A stretch of 64,000 bases of DNA from an uncultured Draconibacterium sp. (GTDB lineage Bacteria; Bacteroidota; Bacteroidia; Bacteroidales; Prolixibacteraceae). Positions within the stretch are counted from its first letter, which is position 1. The number at the start of each line of letters is the position of its first letter. A program made the translations under genes and the position numbers. This document shows, in pieces, positions 47,771 to 58,223 of this stretch. The DNA lies in the NCBI RefSeq assembly GCF_963677155.1, contig NZ_OY781884.1, positions 4,088,501 through 4,152,500 on the forward strand, given 5' to 3'. The notes below the pieces were generated by a model, which was given only the letters and a program-made list of their open reading frames with translations, was not told the DNA's origin and searched no databases.

Positions 47771-48712
47771 ATGAAAACTACATGGAAAATTTTTATGTTC
47801 CTCTTAACTGCCACTATTGCGCTGGTTTCGTGCGAGGAAGATTCGCTTGATCCTCTTACCGGGAAATATTCACCTCCCGAGGTGTATGATCTTACTGTAC
47901 TTGGAACACAGGACCGGGTAAAAGATGGTCCGCTTTATACATTCTCTATAAATTTGACAGACGAGGGGTCGAATACTTTGAGTATGAAACTTTTTTCAAC
48001 CGATTATATATTGCCGGCTTCTGATTTTACTTCAAGTAATGAAGCCGCTAATAAAACCTATTTGCTTGGTGCTGATGGAACCACTTTTAACGGACAACAA
48101 GTTACGGATGGAACAATAAGTATTTCTGCTCAGGACAGTAATTACTCGGTTAGCGGAATTCTTTATCTGGCCGATGAAACCGTTCTTAAACTTACCGGAG
48201 CATTTACTTATGCTTATCAGCCCGATCTGTACACGCCAACCTTCACTTACAGCGATGAAACCGTATCTCCGGCAATGGGCGGTTCGCAAGGAACAACACC
48301 CATTGAGGGAAGTACAATGCACAAAATTACGGTTTTTGCTGATGATGTTTTCTATACATATCTGGAACTTGTTGCCGATGCAAATGCAACATCACTTTCA
48401 GGAACTTATTCGGTAAAAGATGGAATTGATGCAATTGGACAGTTGGCAAACGGTTATTATGTTGATCTTACCTGGTACGGTATGGAGGGTGAAATGGTTG
48501 GTGGCTCTTATTACATGAAAGGAGAAGACAAGATGTACCTGCGCGAGGGTGAAGGTGGTATTACCGTTGTAGATAATGGTGGAACATTAACAATAACAGG
48601 AGACAACCTTGGTATTCTTGATCTTGAGGCTTTGATTAGCTCCGGGGGGACAACATGGTCGGTATTAGAAACACCGGGAAGTGTGAATGTTACAGACGCT
48701 ACTAAGTTGTAG
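47771..48712 (+). CDS. SusE-position surface lipoprotein, probable glycan-binding protein
   Basis: 313 residues with a signal ending ALVSC and a following acidic EEDSLDP, like outer-surface lipoproteins of the phylum. The rest is all-beta and seems to comprise two related halves (about 45-155 and 165-300). Each has strands of the form YTFSINLTDEGSNTLSMKL or HKITVFADDVFYTYLEL and later a GT.SI or GTLTITG strand. No catalytic motif is visible. It stands where SusE/F-type binding proteins stand in such loci, between the SusD gene and the enzymes. I infer carbohydrate binding; the family is not one I can name. Confidence 0.7.
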   Translation: MKTTWKIFMFLLTATIALVSCEEDSLDPLTGKYSPPEVYDLTVLGTQDRVKDGPLYTFSINLTDEGSNTLSMKLFSTDYILPASDFTSSNEAANKTYLLGADGTTFNGQQVTDGTISISAQDSNYSVSGILYLADETVLKLTGAFTYAYQPDLYTPTFTYSDETVSPAMGGSQGTTPIEGSTMHKITVFADDVFYTYLELVADANATSLSGTYSVKDGIDAIGQLANGYYVDLTWYGMEGEMVGGSYYMKGEDKMYLREGEGGITVVDNGGTLTITGDNLGILDLEALISSGGTTWSVLETPGSVNVTDATKL

Positions 48713-48745
48713 CGAATGGTAATTAATTGTGATACAGTAAAATAA

Positions 48746-49966
<1,221 letters not shown>

Positions 49967-49992
49967 CATTATTTGTACATAAGTTAAATAGT

Positions 49993-50057
49993 AAAGGCAA
50001 CAACATTCAACTTTCCTAAAACGTAAAACTCTAAGGAAATTGTTGTTGCCTTTTTTT
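49993..50057 (+). terminator. Long hairpin terminator after the CE1 gene
   Basis: AAAGGCAACAACA (49993-50005) pairs with TGTTGTTGCCTTT (50041-50053), with an inner TTTCCT/AGGAAA stem, and a T run to 50057. The rest of the 314-base gap (to 50280) holds a 40-codon frame of doubtful meaning (50067-50189), a possible TATATTTC -7 box (50253-50260) and nothing else I can support. Confidence 0.85.
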
Positions 50058-50280
50058 CGAACAAAGATGAACAACGAATTAATTCATACAATAGTAGTTT
50101 TTGTTAGCAGTTCCGTTGTCGGTTTTTCGGCTCTTATGTCCGGGAAACCTTATAATCTTAAGGCTGTTAAAAAGGTAAAGTTATATTGATGGATCTCTGT
50201 GTATAATAAAGGCAGACAATAGATTAATGCACTCATCTTTCTTTATTTTTATTATATTTCGAAGAACCTAATTTTTGACT

Positions 50281-51318
50281 ATGAAAATCCAATTTCTATT
50301 ATTCGTTGCATTTCTTAATGTTTCGTTATTGTCTTTTGCCCAAAGCGATAAAGGAACTGTAGTAACCGACACGATTTATTCTCAAAATCTGGAAAATGAT
50401 TTTGGCGAGAATCCAAACCGTGCCGTCTCAGTTTATCTTCCTCCGAACTATCAAAACAGCAATCAGCGTTATCCGGTTATCTATTTCCTTCATGGATTTA
50501 TGGGCGATAATAGAATGATGGCCATGATGTCCGGCCTTCTTGATTATGCGATTGCCGATAACAAAATAAAGCCCTTTATAATGGTTATCCCTGACGAAAA
50601 AACAACTTATCAGGGAAGTTTCTACAGTAATTCTGGTGTATTTGGAGACTGGGAAGATTTTACTGCTTTCGATCTTGTTAAGTACATGGATGAAAATTAC
50701 CGTACTATTCCGAAAAAAGAAAGCCGTGGAATTACCGGACACAGCATGGGGGGATATGGAGCTTTAAAAATTGCCATGCACCATCCCGATATATTTAGTA
50801 CCGTTTATGCAATTAGCCCTGGTGCTTTAACCATTGTTGCCGAGTATGGACCAAACAGTAATACATTCAGAGAATTGTCTGAAATCAATACGATTGAAGG
50901 ATTAAAAAAATCCTATTTCGGGGGTGTGATGATGGCTTTTGGTCGCTCGTGGTCGCCTAATCCCGATAACCCTCCGTTTTATTGTGATTTCCCATTTGTG
51001 TATAATGGCGATGAGCTCATTGTTAATAAAGAAGTATTGCAGAAATGGTATGATAATATGCCTGTTCATATGATCGATGACAATCTTGAAAACCTGCAAC
51101 AACTAAAAGCCATCAAACTCGATTGGGGCCGAAATGCAGGAGACAGGTTTACACTACAGTGCGACATGTTCAGTGAGCGATTGGAAAACGTTGGAATCAC
51201 GCATTTTGCAGAAGAATATATCGGTACGCACGTAAGTGGAATTTATACCAAAGAGGGGCGTATTCCACAGCAGGTTCTGCCATTCTTCGATTTTTATCTG
51301 GAGTTTGGTGATGAATAA
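50281..51318 (+). CDS. Esterase, CE1/esterase D-like alpha/beta hydrolase, exported
   Basis: 345 residues from the ATG at 50281; the frame can extend to a TTG at 50275. The signal peptide is MKIQFLLFVAFLNVSLLSFA. The alpha/beta hydrolase core has YPVIYFLHGFMGDNRMM, the nucleophile Ser155 in TGHSMGGYGA and a late His in AEEYIGTHVSG. It resembles the putative-esterase family that includes feruloyl esterases and S-formylglutathione hydrolases. The signal peptide and the GH3 gene 21 bases downstream favour glycan de-esterification. It differs from the CBM48-CE1 protein in having no accessory domain. Confidence 0.88.
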   Translation: MKIQFLLFVAFLNVSLLSFAQSDKGTVVTDTIYSQNLENDFGENPNRAVSVYLPPNYQNSNQRYPVIYFLHGFMGDNRMMAMMSGLLDYAIADNKIKPFIMVIPDEKTTYQGSFYSNSGVFGDWEDFTAFDLVKYMDENYRTIPKKESRGITGHSMGGYGALKIAMHHPDIFSTVYAISPGALTIVAEYGPNSNTFRELSEINTIEGLKKSYFGGVMMAFGRSWSPNPDNPPFYCDFPFVYNGDELIVNKEVLQKWYDNMPVHMIDDNLENLQQLKAIKLDWGRNAGDRFTLQCDMFSERLENVGITHFAEEYIGTHVSGIYTKEGRIPQQVLPFFDFYLEFGDE

Positions 51319-51339
51319 ACAAAATAGAAATAACAAATT

Positions 51340-53649
51340 ATGAAATTGAGAAAATCATTCATATTGGGGACAGTTGCCGTAAGCATCATTATTGTAGCAG
51401 TGGCTTGTTCTCAAAAAACCACAACACCTCAACAGGAGTTGACAAAACACGATGAAGAAATCAACGAAATAATAAAAGGCATGAGCCTGGAAGAAAAAGT
51501 TGAAATGCTTCATAGTAAAACGATTATGTCATCAGAAGGAATTCCGAGGCTTGGAATTCAAGAGATTAGATATGCTGATGGACCTTTTGGAATACGGGAA
51601 GAAATCGGCAATATGTTTATGCCAAAGGGATGGAAACTTGATTCGGCAACCTATTTCCCAACCGGATCGGCATTAGCGGCCACGTGGTCAACCGAGCTTG
51701 CCTACAAATATGGCACAGGTATGGCGCATGAAGCAACTCGCAGGGGGAAAGATATGGTTTTAGGACCTGCAATGAACATACAACGTATTCCGGTAGGAGG
51801 GCGCACGTATGAATATTTCAGCGAAGATCCACTTCTTGCAGGTGCATTGGCAGTTGGTTACGTAAAAGGAGTACAAGACGAGGGAAGAGCTGTATGTTTA
51901 AAACATTATGCGGTAAATAACCAGGAAAACGACCGGGGTACTGTAAATGCTATAGTAGATGACCGCACGCTGCGTGAGATCTATTTAAAACCATTTAAAG
52001 CTGCGGTTGTAGATGGTGGAGCTTATGGAGTAATGACGGCTTATAATAAAGTTAACGGATTGTGGTGTAGCGAAAACCCATATCTGAACAATGAAATATT
52101 GCGTGGAGAATGGGGCTTTAAAGGAATGACCGTCTCTGACTGGGGAGGAACACATAGTACCATGGGCGCTGCATTGGGTGGGCTTAATGTACAAATGACC
52201 GGAGATACTTATCTGGGCCCTGCATTAATTGATTCCATAAATATTGGGAAAATACCAGAATCAGTTGTTGACGATAAAGTGCGCGAAATATTGAGGGTTC
52301 GTTATGCGGTAAAAGCTATTCCTGAAGCAGAAGCAAATATTGTAATGGCATCTCAACCGGAAGAGCAACGCATTGCCTACGAAGTGGCTAGCAAATCTGT
52401 TGTATTGTTGAAAAATGAGAACAATATTCTTCCAATTGACCTAAACAAGGTAAAGAATATCGCAGTCATTGGTCAGAATGCTGTCTTATCTACCGCGGCA
52501 GGAGGTATGGGAGCTGGCATAAAAACGCTTTATGAAATCACACCTTTAAAAGGTTTGCAAAATAGAATTGGTGATGCTGCCACAATTAATTATGCTCCGG
52601 GTTATAAAAACTACGTTAGATCGTGGGGCCCTCCTGTGCCAAATCCAAACAACGCTGAAACAATAGGCGAACCTGCTGACCCGGAATTTATTGCTGAAGC
52701 AGTAAAATTGGCGAAAGAAGCTGATGTTGTTCTATACTTTGCAGGCACTAATAAATCAATCGAAACAGAAGGTAGTGATCGTGAAAACATCGATTTGCCG
52801 GTAGGTCAAAATGAAATTGCCCAGGCCCTGGCTGAAGCCAATCCAAACCTGGTAACCGTTATCATTTCAGGTGGTCCCTGTGATTTAAGAAAAGTGAACG
52901 ATCTTTCAAAAGCAATGGTTCTGGGCTGGTGGAATGGTTTAGAAGGAGGGAATGCGCTTGCCGATATTCTACTTGGTAATATCGCACCGTCAGGAAAACT
53001 ACCATTTACTTTCCCGTTGAAATTGGAAGATTCGCCGGCTATTGCACTGGGAACTTACCCTCAGAAAAAAGAAGTGGTAAAGGAAAATGATGTATTTGTA
53101 TCGCAATACAGAAAGAATGACATAAAAACAGACTCTGTGGATAAGGAAGAAATTGATTTTAGTGCATTTTTTAGTCGTTCGGTAAACGGGCCGGATGCAC
53201 CATATTCTGAAGGTTTATTTGTCGGCTATCGTTGGTTCGATTCAAAAGATCTTCCGGTACTTTATCCGTTTGGATACGGCCTTTCTTATGTCGATTTTAA
53301 TTATTCAAAACTGAAAACCAACAAAGAATCGTACCAGGCTAACGATGTTATTGAGGTTAGTTTTACTATTCAGAACACCGGATCGATGCAGGCTGACGAG
53401 GTTCCTCAAGTGTATGTACACCGTATTAATCCCTCTGTAGAGTGGCCTGAAAAAGAGCTGAAGGCATTTTCAAGAGTGTCTTTAAATCCTGGTGAAATAC
53501 AAACCGTTTTATTGGAAATTCCTGTTGAAGATTTAAGTTACTGGAATGAAGAAACCGATACCTGGGATTACGATCCTTGTAATCTTGAAATCCTTGTTGG
53601 AACTTCTTCAAGAGACATACGACTTAAAGAAGCAGTAAGTCTTAAATAA
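51340..53649 (+). CDS. Glycoside hydrolase family 3 (beta-glucosidase/beta-xylosidase type), lipoprotein
   Basis: 769 residues with a signal ending AVAC. The N-terminal (beta/alpha)8 domain carries GTVNAIVDDRTLREIYLKPF, VMTAYNKVNGLWCSEN and the nucleophile Asp267 in TVSDWGGTHS. The second alpha/beta domain has SVVLLKNENNILPI and ETEGSDRENIDLP. A fibronectin-III-like domain closes the protein (about 650-769: FTIQNTGSMQADEVPQVYV). GH3 enzymes release single sugars from non-reducing ends. With two esterase genes before it, a role on de-esterified xylo- or gluco-oligosaccharides is likely. A cruciform terminator follows. Confidence 0.94.
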   Translation: MKLRKSFILGTVAVSIIIVAVACSQKTTTPQQELTKHDEEINEIIKGMSLEEKVEMLHSKTIMSSEGIPRLGIQEIRYADGPFGIREEIGNMFMPKGWKLDSATYFPTGSALAATWSTELAYKYGTGMAHEATRRGKDMVLGPAMNIQRIPVGGRTYEYFSEDPLLAGALAVGYVKGVQDEGRAVCLKHYAVNNQENDRGTVNAIVDDRTLREIYLKPFKAAVVDGGAYGVMTAYNKVNGLWCSENPYLNNEILRGEWGFKGMTVSDWGGTHSTMGAALGGLNVQMTGDTYLGPALIDSINIGKIPESVVDDKVREILRVRYAVKAIPEAEANIVMASQPEEQRIAYEVASKSVVLLKNENNILPIDLNKVKNIAVIGQNAVLSTAAGGMGAGIKTLYEITPLKGLQNRIGDAATINYAPGYKNYVRSWGPPVPNPNNAETIGEPADPEFIAEAVKLAKEADVVLYFAGTNKSIETEGSDRENIDLPVGQNEIAQALAEANPNLVTVIISGGPCDLRKVNDLSKAMVLGWWNGLEGGNALADILLGNIAPSGKLPFTFPLKLEDSPAIALGTYPQKKEVVKENDVFVSQYRKNDIKTDSVDKEEIDFSAFFSRSVNGPDAPYSEGLFVGYRWFDSKDLPVLYPFGYGLSYVDFNYSKLKTNKESYQANDVIEVSFTIQNTGSMQADEVPQVYVHRINPSVEWPEKELKAFSRVSLNPGEIQTVLLEIPVEDLSYWNEETDTWDYDPCNLEILVGTSSRDIRLKEAVSLK

Positions 53650-53656
53650 AATAAAC

Positions 53657-53747
53657 CTACCAACCTCGCCTATATTTATCGATACCATTATTGTGTGGTA
53701 GATAAAGTACCCGAGAAAGAGGAATAGGCGAGGATGGTAGTGTTTTA
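53657..53747 (+). terminator. Branched hairpin terminator after GH3
   Basis: CTACCAACCTCGCCTAT (53657-53673) pairs with ATAGGCGAGGATGGTAG (53724-53740), with one A-A mismatch. An inner TACCA/TGGTA hairpin flanked by TATC/GATA lies inside, and GTTTTATTT follows. In the remaining 688-base gap up to the START gene I see only the methyltransferase remnant on the minus strand. Confidence 0.75.
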
Positions 53748-53901
53748 TTTATATGTTGAAATAAATATTGAATACTTGAAAATTATCAAACTATAATGCA
53801 GAAGTGCGTTATGTTTTTTACAATTTCTATCAGTTTGTTTCCGACGAAAACCTTTATTCTTTTGTTCAGTATTAAATGTTGAAAAGAATCCAAACTGCTA
53901 T

Positions 53902-54144
53902 CTAAATTCTCAGTGACGAGATAGTTGCGGCTGCTTCCCGTAACGATTCTTTCGAGATGTCGACAGAAATAAAGTTTGATCTGGGATTCTTGAGTGCCAT
54001 AATTTGTGTTTGTGCACCAACGCCGCAACCTGCCTCGAGCACTAAACTTCCCTCAGGGAAAATAGAATCGTGATGAATAAGCTCTTCTAAAGTGGTTGCC
54101 TGATCGTTTAGAATACCCGTGAACATATTTTGTATTCTCCACAT
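53902..54144 (-). pseudogene. Truncated SAM-dependent methyltransferase remnant
   Basis: The minus-strand frame encodes only 80 residues. It contains the SAM-binding motif I region LVLEAGCGVGAQTQIMA followed by motif II-like SNFISVDISKESLREA, preceded by LNDQATTLEELIHHD, a normal lead-in for class I methyltransferases. The frame then stops at TISSLRI, before motifs III-VI, where a full enzyme would have 150 or more further residues. A stop lies in frame two codons upstream of the ATG. I found no clear continuation in the other minus frames. It is isolated between a terminator and a divergent operon, so it is probably a decaying gene. Confidence 0.65.
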
Positions 54145-54337
54145 GCTTCTTCAAAATAGAATTAGTAAGAACTGATATCATAAAAAAACAGGATTAGTCA
54201 ATATGAATGATGTTCTTTTGTATCAGTATTGTTTCACTTTACTTCTCATTTTTTACAATCCAAATCATTCTTTTACAGCTCATCAGCTTCTTATTCCATT
54301 GCCGTAGTGCAACCGGTAGTTTTGTTGGAAAAAAAGG

Positions 54338-54946
54338 ATGAAACAATTCGTATTCTTAGTTCTGCTAATTAGTAATTGTAGCTATGCCGGCGAAACGTCG
54401 AATTGGCAAACTGCCAGAGAGACGGAACAGCTAAAGTTGCAATATCGTTGGATTGATTCAATTGATACAAGAGAAGTACGTATTCTGTTTTCAGTAAAAG
54501 CAAATCACAATCAGATAATAAACTGTATAAGAGACCCCCGACTTGCCATACAGTGGGCTGTTGGGGTTAAAGATTACAGAATATACGATATGAGCCCTGA
54601 CAGGTGGATCGCCTACAGTTTATACAAAATACCCAAACCTTTTGCTGACCAGGATTTAATTACGCGTTACGAAATTGTGAATGAATCATCCGAAGTGAAG
54701 ATTACAATAACCGCTCTGCCAGACTATTTAGAACGGATTTCGGGAGTTAACCGCCAACAAAATTATTCAGGGAAATGGATACTAAAGGAAACGCAGAATG
54801 GAATAACTCAAATACAGTTTTATTCCATTTCATATACCAAACCATTGGTTCCACGCTTTATGCAAGACCCAATTACACAACGAGTATTAATAAGGTCGTT
54901 TGAAGAATTTATAAAACTGTCAGAAAATGAAGAAGCTGAGAAGTAG
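54338..54946 (+). CDS. Exported START/SRPBCC-domain protein, probable lipid binding
   Basis: 202 residues with a signal peptide (MKQFVFLVLLISNCSYA). The rest resembles a START-type helix-grip fold (VRILFSVKANHNQIINCI, DRWIAYSLYKIPKPFADQDLITRYEI, and a C-terminal helix after SYTKPLVPRFMQDPITQRVLI). START proteins hold a hydrophobic ligand such as a lipid or sterol in a deep pocket. The export signal suggests a periplasmic lipid carrier. It is the first of six genes with 1-20 base gaps or overlaps; its end overlaps the DUF2062 gene by 20 bases. Confidence 0.75.
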   Translation: MKQFVFLVLLISNCSYAGETSNWQTARETEQLKLQYRWIDSIDTREVRILFSVKANHNQIINCIRDPRLAIQWAVGVKDYRIYDMSPDRWIAYSLYKIPKPFADQDLITRYEIVNESSEVKITITALPDYLERISGVNRQQNYSGKWILKETQNGITQIQFYSISYTKPLVPRFMQDPITQRVLIRSFEEFIKLSENEEAEK

Positions 54947-55376
54947 ACTGCAGTCGGGTTTTCGAAAAATAGTACAGATTGAAGACAATCCTCAATCTAT
55001 TGCAAAAGGTTTTGCCCTGGGATCGTTTATTGGGATGATGCCCATTCCCGGGTTTCAAATGCTGGTTTCGCTCGGCATTGCAACGCTTTTTCGGATAAAT
55101 AAAAAATCTGCATGTATTGCGGTCTTTAATACCAACATTGTAACCGGTGCTTTTGTGTTTGCTTTTAACTACTGGTTGGGCAAAAAACTGCTGGGCATTC
55201 AAAATGATTATCAATTGCCCGAAAAGATTGGCCTTAGCTTCATCCAAAATATTTTTTCTGCCGGGCTTGATGTTTTTACAGCCTTAACGGTTGGAGGAGT
55301 GATTACCGGAACCATTGCCGCCCTGGCTGCTTATCAGGGAATTAAAGTTTATCTGAATAATCATAAAAACGTATAG
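54927..55376 (+). CDS. DUF2062-family membrane protein
   Basis: 149 residues. A basic N-terminus (KKLRSRLQSGFRKIVQ) precedes the DUF2062 signature AKGFALGSFIGMMPIPGFQMLVSLGIATLFRINK. Two to three further hydrophobic helices follow, including one near 100-140 (GLDVFTALTVGGVITGTIAALAA). The function of the family is not established; members occur beside glycosyltransferase and lipid genes. Its start overlaps the START gene and its stop is one base before the SDR start, so translation is probably coupled. Confidence 0.85.
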   Translation: MKKLRSRLQSGFRKIVQIEDNPQSIAKGFALGSFIGMMPIPGFQMLVSLGIATLFRINKKSACIAVFNTNIVTGAFVFAFNYWLGKKLLGIQNDYQLPEKIGLSFIQNIFSAGLDVFTALTVGGVITGTIAALAAYQGIKVYLNNHKNV

Positions 55377-55377
55377 A

Positions 55378-56187
55378 ATGGAAATCAGTCGATACACGGT
55401 AATAACAGGAGCCAGTATGGGCTTGGGAAAAGCACTTAGCATTGAATGTGCCAAAAGGGGATTTAACCTGCTATTGATTGCACTACCCAACGAAAGACTA
55501 AACGAAATGGCTACAGAGATAAAAGATAAATACAGTGTTGATGTAGAGGTGTTTGAAGTTAATTTGACAAATTCTACCGAACTGAAATGGCTTACTGAAA
55601 TTATCAACGAAAAATTTAATGTAAACATGCTCATTAATAATGCCGGAGTTGGAGGGAGCAATGAATTTCAGAAAATATCTTCTAATTATTTAGACCAGAT
55701 AATTATGCTTAACATCCGCGCCATGGTTATGCTTACACATCGTTTGTTGCCTAATATCCGAAAGAATAAGGAGGCTTATATTCTGAATATTGCCAGCATG
55801 GCTGCTTTTTGCCCAATGCCCTACAAAACAGTTTACCCAGCCTCAAAGTCATTTGTTTATTCTTTTTCGCGAGGTTTACAAACCGAACTTATCGGGAGCG
55901 GAATTACTGTAAGTGTTGCTCATCCGGGAGGAATGGCAACAAATAGCGATGTGTCGAAACGCATTAACAGTCACAACAAATTAATCAAATCCACCATTTT
56001 GTCGCCCGAAAAAACGGCTGCTATTTGCATTCGTCAATTGCTAAAACGAGATACCTTGATTATCCCCGGCTTAATGAATAAAATTAGTTACGTTTATCTG
56101 AAATTTTGCCCGGTATGGCTGCAGTTGATTATTTTTAGGCATTCGTTACGCAAAGAATTAAACCAGAAATATCCGCTTTATGCCTGA
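55378..56187 (+). CDS. Short-chain dehydrogenase/reductase (SDR)
   Basis: 269 residues with the classical SDR fold: cofactor motif VITGASMGLGKA, NNAGVGG, and the active-site region NIASMAAF followed by YPASK. It resembles the DltE/YqjQ-like group that includes fatty-acyl and steroid-type reductases; the C-terminal part carries a hydrophobic helix (FCPVWLQLIIF), suggesting membrane association. It uses NAD(P)H to interconvert a carbonyl and a hydroxyl. The substrate is unknown; the START and extended-SDR neighbours suggest a lipid. Its last 8 bases overlap the next gene. Confidence 0.92.
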   Translation: MEISRYTVITGASMGLGKALSIECAKRGFNLLLIALPNERLNEMATEIKDKYSVDVEVFEVNLTNSTELKWLTEIINEKFNVNMLINNAGVGGSNEFQKISSNYLDQIIMLNIRAMVMLTHRLLPNIRKNKEAYILNIASMAAFCPMPYKTVYPASKSFVYSFSRGLQTELIGSGITVSVAHPGGMATNSDVSKRINSHNKLIKSTILSPEKTAAICIRQLLKRDTLIIPGLMNKISYVYLKFCPVWLQLIIFRHSLRKELNQKYPLYA

Positions 56188-57187
56188 TTCGAAAAAAGTT
56201 TTGGTTACCGGAGGAAACGGACTATTAGGCTCCAACATTGTTCGGGAGCTCGTAAACAGAGGGTATGCTCCGCTTTTGCTTCTGCGCCGGGGATGCAATT
56301 GTCAGGCATTGCGTGGACTAAAATATGATATCGTAGAGGGTGAACTTCAGAATTATGCCGATTTGGAGAAGGCAGTAAAGGGGTGTAACTACGTTATTCA
56401 TTGTGCAGCAAAAACAGGGCAAAATGGAGAGTTAATAGATTATCTTGCTGTAAATACAGAACCAGTGAAAGTACTGGCAGCTTTGTGCAAAAAATATTCG
56501 GTTAAAAGATTCATTTACATTAGTACAGCTAATTGTTTTACCAACGGAAGCATCCAGCATCCGGGAACTGAGTCATCTGGCTTTATGCCCTGGCTAAAAA
56601 AATCAGGCTACGCGTACAGCAAGTTTCTTGCCCAAGAATTTTTGCTGAAAGAGTTTCGTACCAACAATTTTCCGGTAGTGGTATTGGCGCCAACTTTTCT
56701 TATTGGTCCGGGCGATGCAAAAATATCGAGTGGGCAATTGCTGCTTCACGGAATTAAAAATCGGATTATTTTTTACCCGCCGGGAGGGAAAAGTTTTGTG
56801 GATGCCGAATATGCAGCCCGGGCAACCATTAATGCTTTGGAGTATGCCAGAAACGGCGAGTGTTATTTAATCGCAGGAGAAAACCTAAGCTACAAAGCGT
56901 TTTTTACGATTGTAAAGCAAAATTATAATCCAAAGGTAATTTTAATTAAGTTACCTCATTGGCTGATTAAACCTGTTGCATTAGGTTGCGACCTTGTTCA
57001 GTGGCTTTTTAATACCGAGATTATCTTAAATCGGACTAATTGGAGGTTGTTAAGCCTTAACAACTATTTTTCAAACCAAAAAGCAAAAAAAGAGTTGAAG
57101 ATGAAAGATAGCAATACCAAAGAAGCCCTGCAGAAAATGTATAAATGGTTTGCAGCATATAAATACATCAGCAATGGAAACAAGTAA
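56180..57187 (+). CDS. NAD-dependent epimerase/dehydratase (extended SDR, 3-beta-HSD-like)
   Basis: 335 residues. The Rossmann motif VLVTGGNGLLGSNIVREL, the conserved VIHCAAKTG and FIYISTANCF strands and the active-site YAYSKFLAQE identify an extended SDR. The overall pattern is nearest to the 3-beta-hydroxysteroid dehydrogenase/dihydroflavonol reductase group, which acts on hydrophobic or aromatic alcohols. The C-terminal half (IKLPHWLIKPVALGCDLVQWLF) resembles a substrate-binding lid. It lies between the SDR and kinase genes with overlaps of 8 and 14 bases. Alternative: a nucleotide-sugar epimerase, less likely from context. Confidence 0.88.
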   Translation: MPDSKKVLVTGGNGLLGSNIVRELVNRGYAPLLLLRRGCNCQALRGLKYDIVEGELQNYADLEKAVKGCNYVIHCAAKTGQNGELIDYLAVNTEPVKVLAALCKKYSVKRFIYISTANCFTNGSIQHPGTESSGFMPWLKKSGYAYSKFLAQEFLLKEFRTNNFPVVVLAPTFLIGPGDAKISSGQLLLHGIKNRIIFYPPGGKSFVDAEYAARATINALEYARNGECYLIAGENLSYKAFFTIVKQNYNPKVILIKLPHWLIKPVALGCDLVQWLFNTEIILNRTNWRLLSLNNYFSNQKAKKELKMKDSNTKEALQKMYKWFAAYKYISNGNK

Positions 57188-58223
57188 CCAAACATGGCGT
57201 TTTATTCTCCGCTTTCTGGTGGTATACAGCATTCAGCTTGTAATCAAAGGATTTGATTATTCTTTTGGTAATTTTTTGGATGTAACCATACGCGGGCAGG
57301 TAATTGGCTGGACTTTTATTTTTCTATGGATGCTTGCGTGGTACGGAAGCGAATTTCTATATCATAAACTCGTTCATTTTAAATCGTTGTATAAACTACT
57401 TGTATTTATACTATTCGGGGCATTGGTGGCATTTATATCCAACATCGTTTATAAATACAGCGACATTCATTTATTTAAAAACGAAAAGCCCTGGGAAAAT
57501 ATCTCTGATTTTAATCCTGAGTTTGTATTTGGCATATTGGTAATATACCTGCTTATTTATTTATCGAATGAGTACATTCAGAACAAATTGGAGATAAAAG
57601 AAGCTGAATTACGATCAGAGCAGTTGAAAAAAGAAAACCTGTTGGCGCAATTCCAGTCGCTGAAACATCAAATTGAACCTCATTTTTTATTTAACAGCTT
57701 AAGCGTGCTTTCATCCATTATTCACGAAGATGTTGAATTGGCAGATAAGTTCATAATAAGGCTATCAAAAACCTTACGTTATCTTATTGAAAAGAACGAG
57801 TTTTCGCTGGTGCCTCTAAGTGAGGAATTGCAGGTTGTTGAAGATTATTTTTTCCTGTTAAAAACACGTTTTGGCAATGCCTTGCAATTAAGCACAGAGT
57901 TAAACGGGCTTTCTCCAGATGAGATTTACGTCCCTCCGGCAACAATACAAATGTTGCTGGAAAATGCAGTTAAACACAATAAGTTTTCAGCTACTCATTC
58001 ACTCAGAATACAAATCCTTCTGAACAACCATAGAATTCTGGTTTCAAACAACATTGATAAGCGAAATATTGGGGAGGATTCTACTAAAATTGGCTTGAAA
58101 AATATAGAAAGGCGCTATGAATTAATTTCAGGACATAAAACAGAGATAACCGAAACCAAGTCAGACTTTTGTGTTAGTCTTCCAGTTCTAAAAAGATCAG
58201 CTTATGAAAATTTTAATTATTGA
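57174..58223 (+). CDS. LytS/YehU-type sensor histidine kinase
   Basis: The longest frame opens with TTG at 57150; the ATG at 57174 gives METSNQTWRF and 349 residues. About four hydrophobic helices occupy 1-140, then a coiled coil (LEIKEAELRSEQLKKEN), and the His_kinase domain with the phospho-acceptor His in HQIEPHFLFNSLSVLSS. The ATP-binding part has MLLENAVKHNK and a closing GLKNIERRYEL. Such kinases pair with LytTR regulators, and one follows with a 20-base overlap. It has no extracellular sensor domain, so it may sense the membrane or a membrane-borne partner. Confidence 0.93.
   Translation: METSNQTWRFILRFLVVYSIQLVIKGFDYSFGNFLDVTIRGQVIGWTFIFLWMLAWYGSEFLYHKLVHFKSLYKLLVFILFGALVAFISNIVYKYSDIHLFKNEKPWENISDFNPEFVFGILVIYLLIYLSNEYIQNKLEIKEAELRSEQLKKENLLAQFQSLKHQIEPHFLFNSLSVLSSIIHEDVELADKFIIRLSKTLRYLIEKNEFSLVPLSEELQVVEDYFFLLKTRFGNALQLSTELNGLSPDEIYVPPATIQMLLENAVKHNKFSATHSLRIQILLNNHRILVSNNIDKRNIGEDSTKIGLKNIERRYELISGHKTEITETKSDFCVSLPVLKRSAYENFNY

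Noticed and set aside
53786-54028. An 80-codon minus-strand frame overlapping the methyltransferase remnant
   Set aside because: It is another reading of the same strand, covering the methyltransferase end and beyond. It shows no methyltransferase motif that would make it a frameshifted continuation.
54317-54324. TAGTTTTG as promoter of the START-gene operon
   Set aside because: It matches TAnnTTTG, but would place the transcript start within about 10 bases of the ATG and the possible -33 TTG is too close. The true promoter is probably farther upstream.
55284-55661. A 125-codon minus-strand frame across the DUF2062/SDR junction
   Set aside because: Both plus-strand genes are clear and coupled; the antisense frame is Ser/Leu-rich and without recognisable features.
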